Source: Candidatus Woesearchaeota archaeon (GTDB lineage Archaea; Nanobdellota; Nanobdellia; Woesearchaeales; 21-14-0-10-32-9). Taken from it: a stretch of DNA of 58,194 bases. Positions 18,477-27,722 of this stretch are shown here, piece by piece. Position 1 is the stretch's first letter. Every line of letters starts with the position of its first letter. Where the stretch lies: assembly GCA_021735165.1 (NCBI GenBank), contig JAIPHP010000007.1, positions 1-58,194 of the forward strand, read 5' to 3'. A program made the translations under genes and the position numbers. The notes below the pieces were generated by a model, which was not told the origin of the DNA, searched no databases, and worked only from the letters and a program-made list of their open reading frames with translations.

Positions 18477-20285
18477 TCACTTTATATAGCCGCCTTTCTG
18501 AAGGTTCCAAAGTTTTTTGTACAATCCTTCCTGCTCTATTAAATCGTTATGAGTTCCTTTTTGTACCACTCTTCCTTTATCAAGCACAACAATCATGTCC
18601 GCTTTCATAATTGTTGAAAGCCTATGCGCAATAACTATGCTGGTTCTTCCTTCCATCAGATTCTCTAGGTCTTTTTGTATCTCATGTTCTGTTCCAGAAT
18701 CAAGAGCAGATGTTGCTTCATCTAAGACAATTATTTTTTTATCTGCTAATATAGCTCTTGCTATGGATACACGTTGCTTTTCTCCTCCTGAAAGTTTAAC
18801 GCCTCTTTCTCCAACAATCGTTTGTTCTTTGTTAGGAAAACCCGAAACTACTTTATCAAGCTGAGCAAACTTCATCGCCTTTAATATTTGCTTCTTATTC
18901 ATGTTTCCATTACTAAATCCTATATTGTTCAAAATAGTGTCATCAAACAATACAGCTTCTTGAGGAACGATTGAAAGTTCTCCACGCAAAGATTCCTGTT
19001 TCACTTTACTTATATCGTATCCATCGACAAAAATAGTTCCCTTATTAATGTCATAAAGACGATAAAGTAATTTAATAAGAGTGCTTTTCCCAGAACCTGA
19101 AGGTCCAACTAAAGCAATCTTTTTGTTTGCAGGAATTTCCAAACTAAAGTCTCTTAAAACATATCTGTTCTTGTATTTGAAACATACATTCTTGAAACTG
19201 ATGGTTCCCTTTTTGACCTTTAATTGCTTAGCATTATTAACATCCACAACAGTTTTCTGAGCCTTATAGTACTTAAACAAACTTTCAAAGTCAGCCATAC
19301 TTCTATAAAAACCACGAAGACCATGATCAAAACCAAATAAATGACCAATCATAGTTTCAAACGAAGCATAAATAAATACCAAAGTGCCTATTGTTAAAGT
19401 TCCTGCAAGCATCTTTTGAATAGGGAAGTACAATAAGAAAAAAGTACCCAATCCTAATATCAAAGTATGACCTGCAGAGAGCCATCTAAAATAATTCCAA
19501 TGCGCAAGCATTGTTTTTCTAGTAAGATCTCCGTACTTTAAATACCTTGATTTTATTTTTTCTTCTTTGCCAAAGTACTTAATACTTTCAATATTCGTAA
19601 GGAAATCACTAACCATTGCTTTTTCTAAATCCTCAGCATCATTAGCAGCCATATTAGCTGGTTGTTGCTTTTTGTTTATGTAAAAACTAAAAACTATGAA
19701 TACCAATATTGTTAGCACCACTACTAAAGCCGAAAAAGGATCAAACAACATAATAGTTCCGCCGACAACAATAGTTTGGAAAAGCAAAGGTACGAAATTG
19801 AAAACGATTACATCTGTAAGTCTTTCAATTGCATTACCTCCCCTTATCAATCTGCTGATAAGAGAACCGGTTTTATTGCTTGTATGAAACTCATGATCCA
19901 AATGAACAACATGATTAAACATTTTTTTCTTTATATCAAGCATCATCTTTGTTTCAAAAATGTTAATTGTGTTCATCCAAATCCATCTAAAACCAGTCTG
20001 CAATAGTTTCAAACCAGCATAAACTAAAGCGAGAATCCCTAAAGTTCTGAGGAATTCACTTTGCACAATTTCTTTTGCTATAAATTTCGCTCCTTCATCA
20101 GTTAGAACTTTGAAAAGATAACTTTGCGCTGAATATGATGATTGAAAAAACAAAATCATCATTAACAATCCAAAAGCCATCCATTTGTAATTTCGAACTA
20201 ACTGCCAATACATCTTCAAATTATATTTGAAATCAATTGGTTTATGCACTTCATTTTTTGAATTTTTTTTGTTTTTGTTTTTCAT
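18477..20285 (-). CDS. ABC exporter, fused membrane and ATPase domains (ABCB type)
   Basis: 602 aa. Residues ~25-330 hold six membrane helices of the type I exporter domain. The nucleotide-binding domain follows with Walker A GPSGSGKSTL, signature LSGGEKQRVSIARAIL, Walker B KIIVLDEATSALD and the switch histidine in IAHRLSTI. It works as a homodimer and may export lipids, peptides or drugs. It is divergent from the gene at 20571 across 285 nt holding a long hairpin and a palindrome. Confidence 0.92.
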   Translation of the reverse strand: MKNKNKKNSKNEVHKPIDFKYNLKMYWQLVRNYKWMAFGLLMMILFFQSSYSAQSYLFKVLTDEGAKFIAKEIVQSEFLRTLGILALVYAGLKLLQTGFRWIWMNTINIFETKMMLDIKKKMFNHVVHLDHEFHTSNKTGSLISRLIRGGNAIERLTDVIVFNFVPLLFQTIVVGGTIMLFDPFSALVVVLTILVFIVFSFYINKKQQPANMAANDAEDLEKAMVSDFLTNIESIKYFGKEEKIKSRYLKYGDLTRKTMLAHWNYFRWLSAGHTLILGLGTFFLLYFPIQKMLAGTLTIGTLVFIYASFETMIGHLFGFDHGLRGFYRSMADFESLFKYYKAQKTVVDVNNAKQLKVKKGTISFKNVCFKYKNRYVLRDFSLEIPANKKIALVGPSGSGKSTLIKLLYRLYDINKGTIFVDGYDISKVKQESLRGELSIVPQEAVLFDDTILNNIGFSNGNMNKKQILKAMKFAQLDKVVSGFPNKEQTIVGERGVKLSGGEKQRVSIARAILADKKIIVLDEATSALDSGTEHEIQKDLENLMEGRTSIVIAHRLSTIMKADMIVVLDKGRVVQKGTHNDLIEQEGLYKKLWNLQKGGYIK

Positions 20286-20373
20286 GGGAATCCCCCATTC
20301 ACATTTGTCTATCGTTGAGCCATCTTATGCCTAGTTAAACCTAGGAGGCGTTCAAAAAATACAGAAAAAAGGT

Positions 20374-20428
20374 ACACCTACCAAGCTTAATAACAAAGCA
20401 TTCTTATCATTGCAAGTTTTGTAGGTGT
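20374..20428. other. Long imperfect hairpin in the ABC exporter intergenic region
   Basis: ACACCTAC at 20374-20381 pairs with GTAGGTGT at 20421-20428. The pairing continues inward through AA/TT and CTT/AAG with one mismatch and one wobble, giving a ~14-bp stem with a ~25-nt loop. It lies upstream of the ABC exporter start and may be an RNA leader structure or a protein-binding site. Confidence 0.45.
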
Positions 20429-20493
20429 CATTTTACCACTACAGGAATACAAATTATTTAAAAAGTTTTCGCAAAGTAAACAAAAAAACTTCT

Positions 20494-20513
20494 GTAATTT
20501 CCGGAAATATTAC
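20494..20513. promoter_or_regulatory. Palindrome GTAATTTCCGGAAATATTAC
   Basis: A near-perfect 20-nt palindrome centred on ATTTCCGGAAAT, with GTAAT/ATTAC arms offset by one base. It sits 58 nt before the gene at 20571 and ~210 nt from the ABC exporter start. Likely an operator for a dimeric regulator. Confidence 0.45.
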
Positions 20514-20570
20514 GAAAATAGCAATACAAAACGCAAAAATAATAAAAGAGAACAAAATTAACAAAAAATT

Positions 20571-21944
20571 ATGAACACATGGGAAAAAGAATTTCTTGAA
20601 GAACAAAGAAAAAAATATCCAGGAATGAAAACATGGAAAAAAACAGTTTTAATAGGACTTCTTGCAACAGAAATATTTTTACTTGGAAACATTGAATGGA
20701 ACCCATACAAAAAATTAAGAGAACAATTAAGAGAGATAAAACAAGAACTTCCAGATTTCAAAAACTACAATCCTCAAAAAACAGCCCTTGAACTAAACAT
20801 AAAAGAAGCTAAAAACATTGCAGAGAACTCATATGAACTCTTAGAAGAAAAAATAGAAGGATGGATAAACTTAGCAAAAGTAGACGATAATATCAGAGTT
20901 GTTTTTGATAAGAATAATCTTTCAATAGTTGATACTGTGGAGGACTCCAGAAAAGCAAGAAAAAAGTACTTCGACTCACTTCCCGACTCAATAAGAAAAA
21001 ATAGACTAACATATCTTGGAAGAAAAAGCAAACACGACAAAGCATACTATAAACTCGACAAATATAAATTAATATTTGAAACAATACTCTCAGACAATAA
21101 ACTATCAGTCCTATACAAAAACATACCAAAAATAGAAACACTAGTAGCTGTTGCAACATCTAGCGTTTATGCACAAGGGTACTGGCAAATAATGAAAAGC
21201 GCTAAAGGAAACCTAGAAATAGACCGGATAGAAGATCAAAGAAATTCTCTTTACTTTTCTACAAAAAGAGCTTCTGAAATACTAAAAAGCAATGAAGCAG
21301 CATTTGAACACGAATCATTATCTGTAACCGCATACATAAGAGGGCAATATGGAGAAGCAAAAGAATTAGAAGAAGTATTAGGACTTGAAAAAGAAGGAAA
21401 AATATTTGCAGGATATTCAGAAATAATATTATTTCATCAACCAAACGATCTAAAAATATATTCAAAAGAGGAATTTGAAAAAAAATTCAAGAGAACAAAC
21501 AAACTATGGGTTGAAGAAATAAAAGAAAATCATTACAAAATAACAAAGAATGATTCTTTACTTAACAAGTCATATCAAAAATACTTAGAAGATGTAAAAG
21601 AATTTCCTACAGATAAATACATAAAATCATTTTTTACATTCCACAATTTAGAAAGAGACTATATGAATATTTATATGAAATACCACGAATACTTAATGAA
21701 CAAAAATTTCTTTTCAACAGCAAATTATTTTCCAAGACTTTTAGCATCACACTTTGAGCATGAAAGAGATTACAACAGAAAAATAGAACCGATATCTTAT
21801 ATGGAAGTAAAAATGAGAGGAAAACAACTCAAAGAAGCACTGAAAAATTCGGAAAATAGAGAATTAAACAGACACGTTAGAAAAAATATTGCAGAAACAG
21901 GAAACACACCAAGAGAGCTCACATTAATATTGCCCGGAGAATAA
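20571..21944 (+). CDS. Membrane-anchored protein with degenerate lytic-transglycosylase-like domain
   Basis: 457 aa. One membrane segment at residues ~24-40 (TVLIGLLATEIFLLGNI) anchors a large outer domain. Residues 186-262 follow the MltD/SLT layout: AQGYWQIMKSA aligns with the GLWQ(F/I)MP element, DRIEDQRNSLYFSTKRASEIL with the DxRxDP..ST.AA.. element, and LSVTAYIRGQYG with the A-Y-N-x-G element. The catalytic Glu, normally in an ESxF segment just before, appears to be replaced in VAVATSSVYA. The domain may therefore bind glycan or protein rather than cleave. Similarity is by eye and moderate. Confidence 0.6.
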   Translation: MNTWEKEFLEEQRKKYPGMKTWKKTVLIGLLATEIFLLGNIEWNPYKKLREQLREIKQELPDFKNYNPQKTALELNIKEAKNIAENSYELLEEKIEGWINLAKVDDNIRVVFDKNNLSIVDTVEDSRKARKKYFDSLPDSIRKNRLTYLGRKSKHDKAYYKLDKYKLIFETILSDNKLSVLYKNIPKIETLVAVATSSVYAQGYWQIMKSAKGNLEIDRIEDQRNSLYFSTKRASEILKSNEAAFEHESLSVTAYIRGQYGEAKELEEVLGLEKEGKIFAGYSEIILFHQPNDLKIYSKEEFEKKFKRTNKLWVEEIKENHYKITKNDSLLNKSYQKYLEDVKEFPTDKYIKSFFTFHNLERDYMNIYMKYHEYLMNKNFFSTANYFPRLLASHFEHERDYNRKIEPISYMEVKMRGKQLKEALKNSENRELNRHVRKNIAETGNTPRELTLILPGE

Positions 21945-22004
21945 TCAACTCTTATTCTGCCGATAATAAATATCTTCGACTTCTTTAAGAGTTATTATAC
22001 CCCT
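21945..22004 (-). pseudogene. Relic resembling the 3' end of DNA ligase (copy A)
   Basis: On the minus strand this reads RGIITLKEVEDIYYRQNKS then stop. The ligase at 24782 ends EEIATLEEVEDLFYSQKK then stop; ~10 of 15 aligned residues match. No frame of useful length precedes it, so it is a fragment. Confidence 0.45.
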
Positions 22005-22053
22005 GCATATAATTTACAAAATTTTAAATAAAACTGCCCCCTTCTAAAACGTT

Positions 22054-22763
22054 ATGTTTGATAATCAGATCATAATGCATAAAGAAGCAAAAACAATTGA
22101 CCAAAGACTAGAATTAGCAAAACAAACAATGAATACTTGATTTGGACTCTTGACGAACTTAATGATAGCATAATAAGCTTCAAGAATCATGTCACGAGAA
22201 CAAAAGATAAACCAGATTATTTCTTCATATATGCAAATGAATTTAACGCATCAGGATTACTTTATCCACAAATAACTTACCAGACATGGATCTCAGATAA
22301 ACCAAAAAACTCAATACCCGCAACAATACTACTTACACAATACGCAAGAGAGCTGATGCTTAATGAAAAATCAATAGTTATAGTAAAAGAAAAAGAGTTA
22401 TTTGATGAGAACGAATCACTAATAGGTGTTTGGAAAGTTAATGAAAAACTCTTAAATGAGACCTACATAACTGCAAGCATTTCCTCAAAAAGAAACAAGG
22501 AGAAACTATCAATAGTAGAAGGAAACATATTTGCATACTTAAATGCACTTCAAAGAATAACAGCACAAAAAGAAAGCGACCTAAAAAAACTCACTAAAAA
22601 AATAACAGAACATCATTTTTCAAATAACAACTACAATAAAGATTTTGAAAGAAAAAAAATAGTTACCTCAAAGAACAACACATCTATAAAAACCAATTAT
22701 AAAAATGTGATGTTTGAAAACTTTGGAAAAATAATTAGACAAGAATACAAAAAAGCAACCTGA
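22054..22763 (+). pseudogene. Unknown protein gene with an apparent -1 frameshift
   Basis: ATG 22054 lies ~25 nt after a TTTAAATA box and opens a 28-codon frame (MFDNQIIMHKEAKTIDQRL...) ending at TGA 22138. The long frame (208 codons from 22137, IWTLDELNDSIISF...) has no ATG and is open upstream only to 22101. The two join if the frame shifts by -1 around 22125-22140. The product is mixed alpha/beta, then a basic tail; no family recognised. Either a broken gene, a sequencing error or a TTG start at 22137. Relic copies A and B flank it. Confidence 0.5.
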
Positions 22764-22785
22764 AAATAATCAAGATTTCTTTTTC

Positions 22786-22809
22786 TTCTGCCGATAATAT
22801 CTTCGACTT
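22786..22809 (-). repeat. Copy B of the relic-A sequence (24 nt)
   Basis: TTCTGCCGATAAT then ATCTTCGACTT matches 21955-21982 apart from a 4-nt deletion. On the minus strand it reads LKVEDI... The two copies are direct repeats flanking the frameshifted gene. Confidence 0.5.
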
Positions 22810-22816
22810 TTAAATC

Positions 22817-23857
22817 TTAAAAATAAATTTCTGTAATTGAATAATCTTTCATAGGAATATATTTCCAATCAAGACATTTAGGAATTGCTTTTTCAACAAC
22901 ATGCTTTGGCATAAGACCTGTTTCTATGAAAAGCTTAGGATGCCAACTCTTTTTCTGAATAGACTCGAATAATTCTTCATAAGCAACCATATCTCCATCA
23001 GGATGATAAACTGCAATTTGTGGCATGTGTTTTAGTTCATCATTATCGATTGATTTTAAGGTATAATCACTCTTCGAATCGCCATGACCCCACGGCAAAT
23101 CAGATATTATGTAATTGGGTTCTACAGGCACATCATCTACATAGTTGCTAACAAAAAAATCTGCTATCTCTGTATTATGCTTCTTTGCATTTTGCTTTGC
23201 GATTTCAAGTGCTTTCTCACTAATATCCGATGCATAAATGCTTACGTTATCAACCTTGCGCTTAAGAGAAATAGCTATATTGCCGCAACCAGTACCCACG
23301 TCAAGTACTCTTTTTCCATCCAAGTTTTCATTTTGAATTAAATATTCAACTAATAATTCCGTTTCCTTGTTTGGCACATACGTATTTTTGGTTACTTTGA
23401 ATTTTCTGCCCAAAAAATTTGCTTTTTCAAGCAAATATTCCATAGGTTCATTTCTACTTCGCCTTTTAAGGCAATCAACAAATTCTAAGTCATCTCCAAA
23501 CCTTTTCCTTAACCTAGAAAAATCATCTTTACTCACAAAAGGATATTGTATTTGCAATTGTCTGTTGATAGTTTCATCTACAGTACTTTTCTTTAACTTC
23601 TCAATATTCTTGCTAACTTTATCGTTCAATTCATTAAATATTTCTAGTATATAATCATCAATTGTAATCTTTCTAAGCAGGCTGGCTGTAATTCCTAAAG
23701 CATAACTAATGCCTCCGCCAAGATACTGTAATGCGTGAGAACCTTCAACTGAAGCAGTATTCACTATCAATGCTAAGCCAACCATCTTCAAAGAGCCCTC
23801 AAAGAACCCTGGAATTTGTAAATAAATGCGCTCGTTTATTTTTTCTTTACGTGTCAT
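22817..23857 (-). CDS. PrmC/HemK-like methyltransferase with N-terminal membrane segment
   Basis: 346 aa. Residues ~155-185 (EYLLEKANFLGRKFKVTKNT, then VPNKETELLVEYL) and motif I VLDVGTGCGNIAISL, plus VSIYASDISEKALEIAKQNA, are characteristic of PrmC-type glutamine methyltransferases. The catalytic (D/N)PPY motif is replaced by SDLPWG, so activity or substrate may differ. The N-terminal ~75 residues contain one or two hydrophobic segments (LKMVGLALIVNTAS, ALQYLGGGISYALGITASLL), unusual for PrmC. Probable leaderless start. Confidence 0.75.
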   Translation of the reverse strand: MTRKEKINERIYLQIPGFFEGSLKMVGLALIVNTASVEGSHALQYLGGGISYALGITASLLRKITIDDYILEIFNELNDKVSKNIEKLKKSTVDETINRQLQIQYPFVSKDDFSRLRKRFGDDLEFVDCLKRRSRNEPMEYLLEKANFLGRKFKVTKNTYVPNKETELLVEYLIQNENLDGKRVLDVGTGCGNIAISLKRKVDNVSIYASDISEKALEIAKQNAKKHNTEIADFFVSNYVDDVPVEPNYIISDLPWGHGDSKSDYTLKSIDNDELKHMPQIAVYHPDGDMVAYEELFESIQKKSWHPKLFIETGLMPKHVVEKAIPKCLDWKYIPMKDYSITEIYF

Positions 23858-23949
23858 TAAAAAATAGTAACTGCAAATAAATAATAAATATTTACTACAA
23901 CTATTTTTGTAGCAAAAGGTTTAAATATTAAGACAATTATTCTCTATTA

Positions 23950-24780
23950 ATGATAGAATTTTCGATACCGCAAAAAGGAGAAGAAACAAGAAATCTGAAA
24001 GACCTAGTATTCACATTACTAACCGAAGAGCACTCCTTAACAATAATGCAAATATATAATAAAATAAGAAAAAACTACAACATATCAATAACATACCAAG
24101 GAGTAAGAAAAGCTGTCGAATACCTACAAGAAAAAACAATTCTGGAAAAAACCAACAAAAAATACTCATTAAATCAAAAATGGATTATTAAATACAAATC
24201 ATTTTTTGACAAACTAGCAACCAAAGAAGGAAAAAACATACATGAATTTAGCAGAGACATTGTAAAAGAAAATTATTCCATTTACACATTAAACAACTTG
24301 TTAGAATTAGACATGTTCTGGGGAGACATACTCACATATTTACCAAAACACTTAGAAAAAGATGAACCAAAAGTGGCAATAATGAAACCTAACTACTGTT
24401 GGTGGATGCTAATAAACCTTGGAAGAGAAACAAAAATATATGAAAATTACAAAAAACTGAAAACAAAATGGATTCTAACAAAAAACAATCCTTTAAATAA
24501 ATGGGCAGCAAAAATATATGAAGATACAGGAGCAAAAATAAAATTCATAAAAGATGACAAAAGCAACTCAGACATAAACATAGTGGGAGACACAATAATA
24601 AAAGTCGATTACACAAAACAAATAATAAAAAAAATAGAAGAATTCTTCAAAAAATACAAAACAGTTCAAGAAATGAGCATGAAAGAAATAACAGAAATAG
24701 CTCATAAAAAATGCGAAATAAAACTAACAATATACAAAGATAAAGTATTCGCAGAAAACTTCAGGAAACTCTACTACTGA
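23950..24780 (+). CDS. Winged-helix (ArsR-like) DNA-binding protein
   Basis: 276 aa. Residues ~15-72 form a winged helix (LVFTLLTEEHSLTIMQIYNKI, ISITYQGVRKAVEYLQEKTIL). The rest is mixed alpha/beta with KYKSFFDKLATKEGKN and a WWMLINLGRETKIYE segment, possibly a sensor domain. A TTTAAATATT box ~25 nt before ATG 23950 indicates a leaderless mRNA. Tail-to-tail with ligase (1-nt gap). Target genes unknown. Confidence 0.7.
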   Translation: MIEFSIPQKGEETRNLKDLVFTLLTEEHSLTIMQIYNKIRKNYNISITYQGVRKAVEYLQEKTILEKTNKKYSLNQKWIIKYKSFFDKLATKEGKNIHEFSRDIVKENYSIYTLNNLLELDMFWGDILTYLPKHLEKDEPKVAIMKPNYCWWMLINLGRETKIYENYKKLKTKWILTKNNPLNKWAAKIYEDTGAKIKFIKDDKSNSDINIVGDTIIKVDYTKQIIKKIEEFFKKYKTVQEMSMKEITEIAHKKCEIKLTIYKDKVFAENFRKLYY

Positions 24781-24781
24781 A

Positions 24782-26527
24782 TCATTTCTTTTGACTATAG
24801 AACAAATCTTCGACTTCTTCCAAAGTCGCGATTTCTTCAGGTCTTCTATCAGATCTTAATAATTTCACACGAGGAAACCTTAAGGCATATCCTGAACTAT
24901 AACCAGGACTCTTTTGTATTTCTTCATACTCAACGCTAATAACAACACCTGGTTTAACAGTAACTTCTCTTCCTTTCTCTTTGATAATATTTGGTTTTAG
25001 TAGTTCTGTGATTTCTCCAAAGCTTAAACCTTCTTCAGGTTTTTCTTTTAATCCAGTCCCTACATGTCCAATTTCTAAGAAGCCATCATCACTTTGAACA
25101 CCTATTGTAAGAGATGTTATCCATCCGCTTCTTTTTCCTTTACCCCACTCACCCCCGAGAATCACTACCTCAAGAGGATCTTGGGCGCTCTTAAGCTTTA
25201 TCATATATCCAACTCTTGAACCTGGTTTATAAATGCCATTAAGATTTTTAAACATCAACCCTTCATTACCTTGTTTTATAGATTCATCAAAAAATTCTTG
25301 AGCTTTCTCTTCAGAATCAGTTATTAATTTCTTTGAAAGAACTATTTTTTTCTTTTCCTGTGTTACAATCTTTTCTAATAGCTCTCTTCTCTCATTGAAT
25401 GGTTTTGATAATAAATCTTCCCCATCAAAATAAATAATATCAAAAATGTTTAATTCAACAGGAAAATCCTTTGACATTTTTTCAATATCGTATTTTCTCT
25501 TAATTCTTTGGCTAATGCTCTGAAAAGGAGTATATTTACCCGTCTTAGAATCATAACCTGCTGCTTCGCAGTCTAAAATACAGGATTCTGCATCAACATT
25601 TTTCAAAACAAAATTTTTTACTTCGGGAAACTGCTTTGTTACTTCTTCCAATCTTCTAGTGAATATTGTGACAGAATTATTTTTCTTATGAATCTGCATC
25701 CTAAATCCATCGTATTTAAATTCTATAGCTGCAGGTTTACCCACAGTTTCAAATGCTTCACTTACAGTATTGACTTTCTGTGCAAGCATAACTTTCAATG
25801 GTTTTCCAACAATGATTTTTATTTTCTCTAATTCTTTTAATCCTTTCTTTGCAGCGACTGCAACTTTAGAAAAATCATTAATTTTATTCAGAGCTGACTG
25901 AACAGATTCCAACTGTTTATTGTATTCTTCTCTGTTTTCAGGAGTTATAGCATTTGTTTCTTCATCATAACCAGGGTTTATATTTGGAAGATACGCCCAA
26001 GCAATTGCATCTCTTAGTGTTCCTTCAGCAACACCAACTCTTAAATCCTGAAGAACAGTTCTTACAACATATTTTGCTTCTAAAGGTTTAGCACTAGTAA
26101 GAACTTTTGATATCAATTTTACTTTTTGATCAACACTACCCATACCTTCAAGTGATGCTAGTTTCTGTAAGTTGTTGAAAACTTCTTCAACTTCTAAATC
26201 CTGAGAAAATAATGTGTTTTGAGTTTTCTTTCCGCATAATTTTTCTGCTACTTCCCCCAAATCCCCTATTTTTTTCCACAAATCCTCTATATCTGAAACA
26301 GAATATCCTGTAGATACAGCTATCGCTTTTAAAACAAGCTTTGCAGCAACACCTATCTCCCTATCATCAGCATCAGTAAAAACTCTTCCTTGTAAGAGCA
26401 TAATCACATACTCAAGTTCATTTTCAGAAGTTTCTTTTAATAAATTGGAGATTATATATGTCTTGTGAAGTCTTTTTGACGTATTTTCAAGCTTAGAATA
26501 AGCTTTTGAAAGTTCCACGTATTTCAT
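24782..26527 (-). CDS. lig: ATP-dependent DNA ligase
   Basis: 581 aa, the usual archaeal length. N-terminal DNA-binding domain (1-~235), then the adenylation domain with motif I EFKYDGFRMQIHK (nucleophile Lys271) and later motifs FTRRLEEVTKQFP, LDCEAAGYD, EGLMFKNL and YMIKLKS. The C-terminal OB domain ends LRFPRVKLLRSDRRPEEI. It seals nicks in replication and repair. Its 3' end resembles relics A and B at 21.9 and 22.8 kb. Confidence 0.95.
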   Translation of the reverse strand: MKYVELSKAYSKLENTSKRLHKTYIISNLLKETSENELEYVIMLLQGRVFTDADDREIGVAAKLVLKAIAVSTGYSVSDIEDLWKKIGDLGEVAEKLCGKKTQNTLFSQDLEVEEVFNNLQKLASLEGMGSVDQKVKLISKVLTSAKPLEAKYVVRTVLQDLRVGVAEGTLRDAIAWAYLPNINPGYDEETNAITPENREEYNKQLESVQSALNKINDFSKVAVAAKKGLKELEKIKIIVGKPLKVMLAQKVNTVSEAFETVGKPAAIEFKYDGFRMQIHKKNNSVTIFTRRLEEVTKQFPEVKNFVLKNVDAESCILDCEAAGYDSKTGKYTPFQSISQRIKRKYDIEKMSKDFPVELNIFDIIYFDGEDLLSKPFNERRELLEKIVTQEKKKIVLSKKLITDSEEKAQEFFDESIKQGNEGLMFKNLNGIYKPGSRVGYMIKLKSAQDPLEVVILGGEWGKGKRSGWITSLTIGVQSDDGFLEIGHVGTGLKEKPEEGLSFGEITELLKPNIIKEKGREVTVKPGVVISVEYEEIQKSPGYSSGYALRFPRVKLLRSDRRPEEIATLEEVEDLFYSQKK

Positions 26528-26666
26528 AACATCAGGTCATTCTAATAGTTTATATATTTAATGAGAAATATTTATTTACTATATAGAACATAATATTGAA
26601 AAATTAACGAAAAAAAGATAACAAACTTTTTATAAAAACAAAAACTCAAACAAAATAGGTGAACAT

Positions 26667-27722
26667 ATGGGACTATTTGACGATACACTAAAACCAAACC
26701 AAAACCTAATAAAAAACTTTGACGCGCTAGAATACGACTACGTACCCGGAGAATTACCATTTAGAGAAAACGAACAACAATACCTAGCAAACTCTCTAAA
26801 ACCTCTATTTCACAAAAGATCCGGAAGAAACATCCTAATACACGGAGCACCAGGAATAGGAAAAACAGCAGCAACAAAATTCATACTAAGAGAACTAGAA
26901 AAAGAAACAGACGAAATAGAACCAATATACATAAACTGCTGGAAACACAACACAACATACAAAGTACTACTAGAAATATGCAACATAATCGGCTACAAAT
27001 TCACACAAAACAAGAAAACATTTGACCTATATGATGTAATCTCAAGAATGTTGAACAAAAAAGCAGCTGCATTTGTATTTGACGAAATAGACAAAGCGGA
27101 CGAACTAGATTTCATATATTTTGTGTTAGAAGACATACACTACAAATCAATATTTCTACTAACAAACTACAAATCATGGCTAGTTAATTTAGATGAAAGA
27201 ATAAAATCAAGACTACTTCCAGAATTATTTGAATTCAGAAGATACACATTAAAAGAAACACTAAGCATAATGAAACTAAGAAAGGAAATAGCACTACACC
27301 TAGGAGCAATAGAACAAGAAGCTTTCGACAAAATAGCCGAAAAAACATTCCAACTAAAAGACATAAGATCGGGGCTGTACCTACTAAAAGAATCAGCACT
27401 AAACGCAGAAAACCAAAGCAAAAACAAAATCACAAAAGAACACGTACAAAAAGCAATAAACAAACTAGATGATTTCACAATAAAAAACTCAGAAGAATTA
27501 GAAAGTGATTCAAAATTAATATATGATGTAGTAAAAGAAAATTCAGGCAAAAAAATAGGCGATTTATACAAAATATACCAAAAAAAAGAAGGTGCAGCAT
27601 CCTACAAAACATTTCAAAGAAAAATAGCGATGCTAGAAGATGGAAACTACATAAAAACAAAAAAACTAACAGGAGCAGGTGGAAACACCACAATAGTAGA
27701 AAAAAAACTCACAGATTTCTAA
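26667..27722 (+). CDS. cdc6: Orc1/Cdc6 replication initiator
   Basis: 351 aa. AAA+ domain with Walker A GAPGIGKT (60-67) and Walker B AAAFVFDEIDKADEL, then an arginine-rich helical lid and a C-terminal winged helix (LIYDVVKENSGKKIGDLYKIY, SYKTFQRKIAMLEDGNYI). It binds origin repeats and loads MCM. GGTGA precedes the ATG. The upstream 139 nt are AT-rich; I see no repeated G-rich ORB elements, so the origin is not placed here. Origins often lie near cdc6 in archaea. Confidence 0.9.
   Translation: MGLFDDTLKPNQNLIKNFDALEYDYVPGELPFRENEQQYLANSLKPLFHKRSGRNILIHGAPGIGKTAATKFILRELEKETDEIEPIYINCWKHNTTYKVLLEICNIIGYKFTQNKKTFDLYDVISRMLNKKAAAFVFDEIDKADELDFIYFVLEDIHYKSIFLLTNYKSWLVNLDERIKSRLLPELFEFRRYTLKETLSIMKLRKEIALHLGAIEQEAFDKIAEKTFQLKDIRSGLYLLKESALNAENQSKNKITKEHVQKAINKLDDFTIKNSEELESDSKLIYDVVKENSGKKIGDLYKIYQKKEGAASYKTFQRKIAMLEDGNYIKTKKLTGAGGNTTIVEKKLTDF

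Noticed and set aside
26528-26666. Replication origin upstream of cdc6
   Set aside because: The region is AT-rich, but I see no repeated G-rich origin-recognition-box elements.
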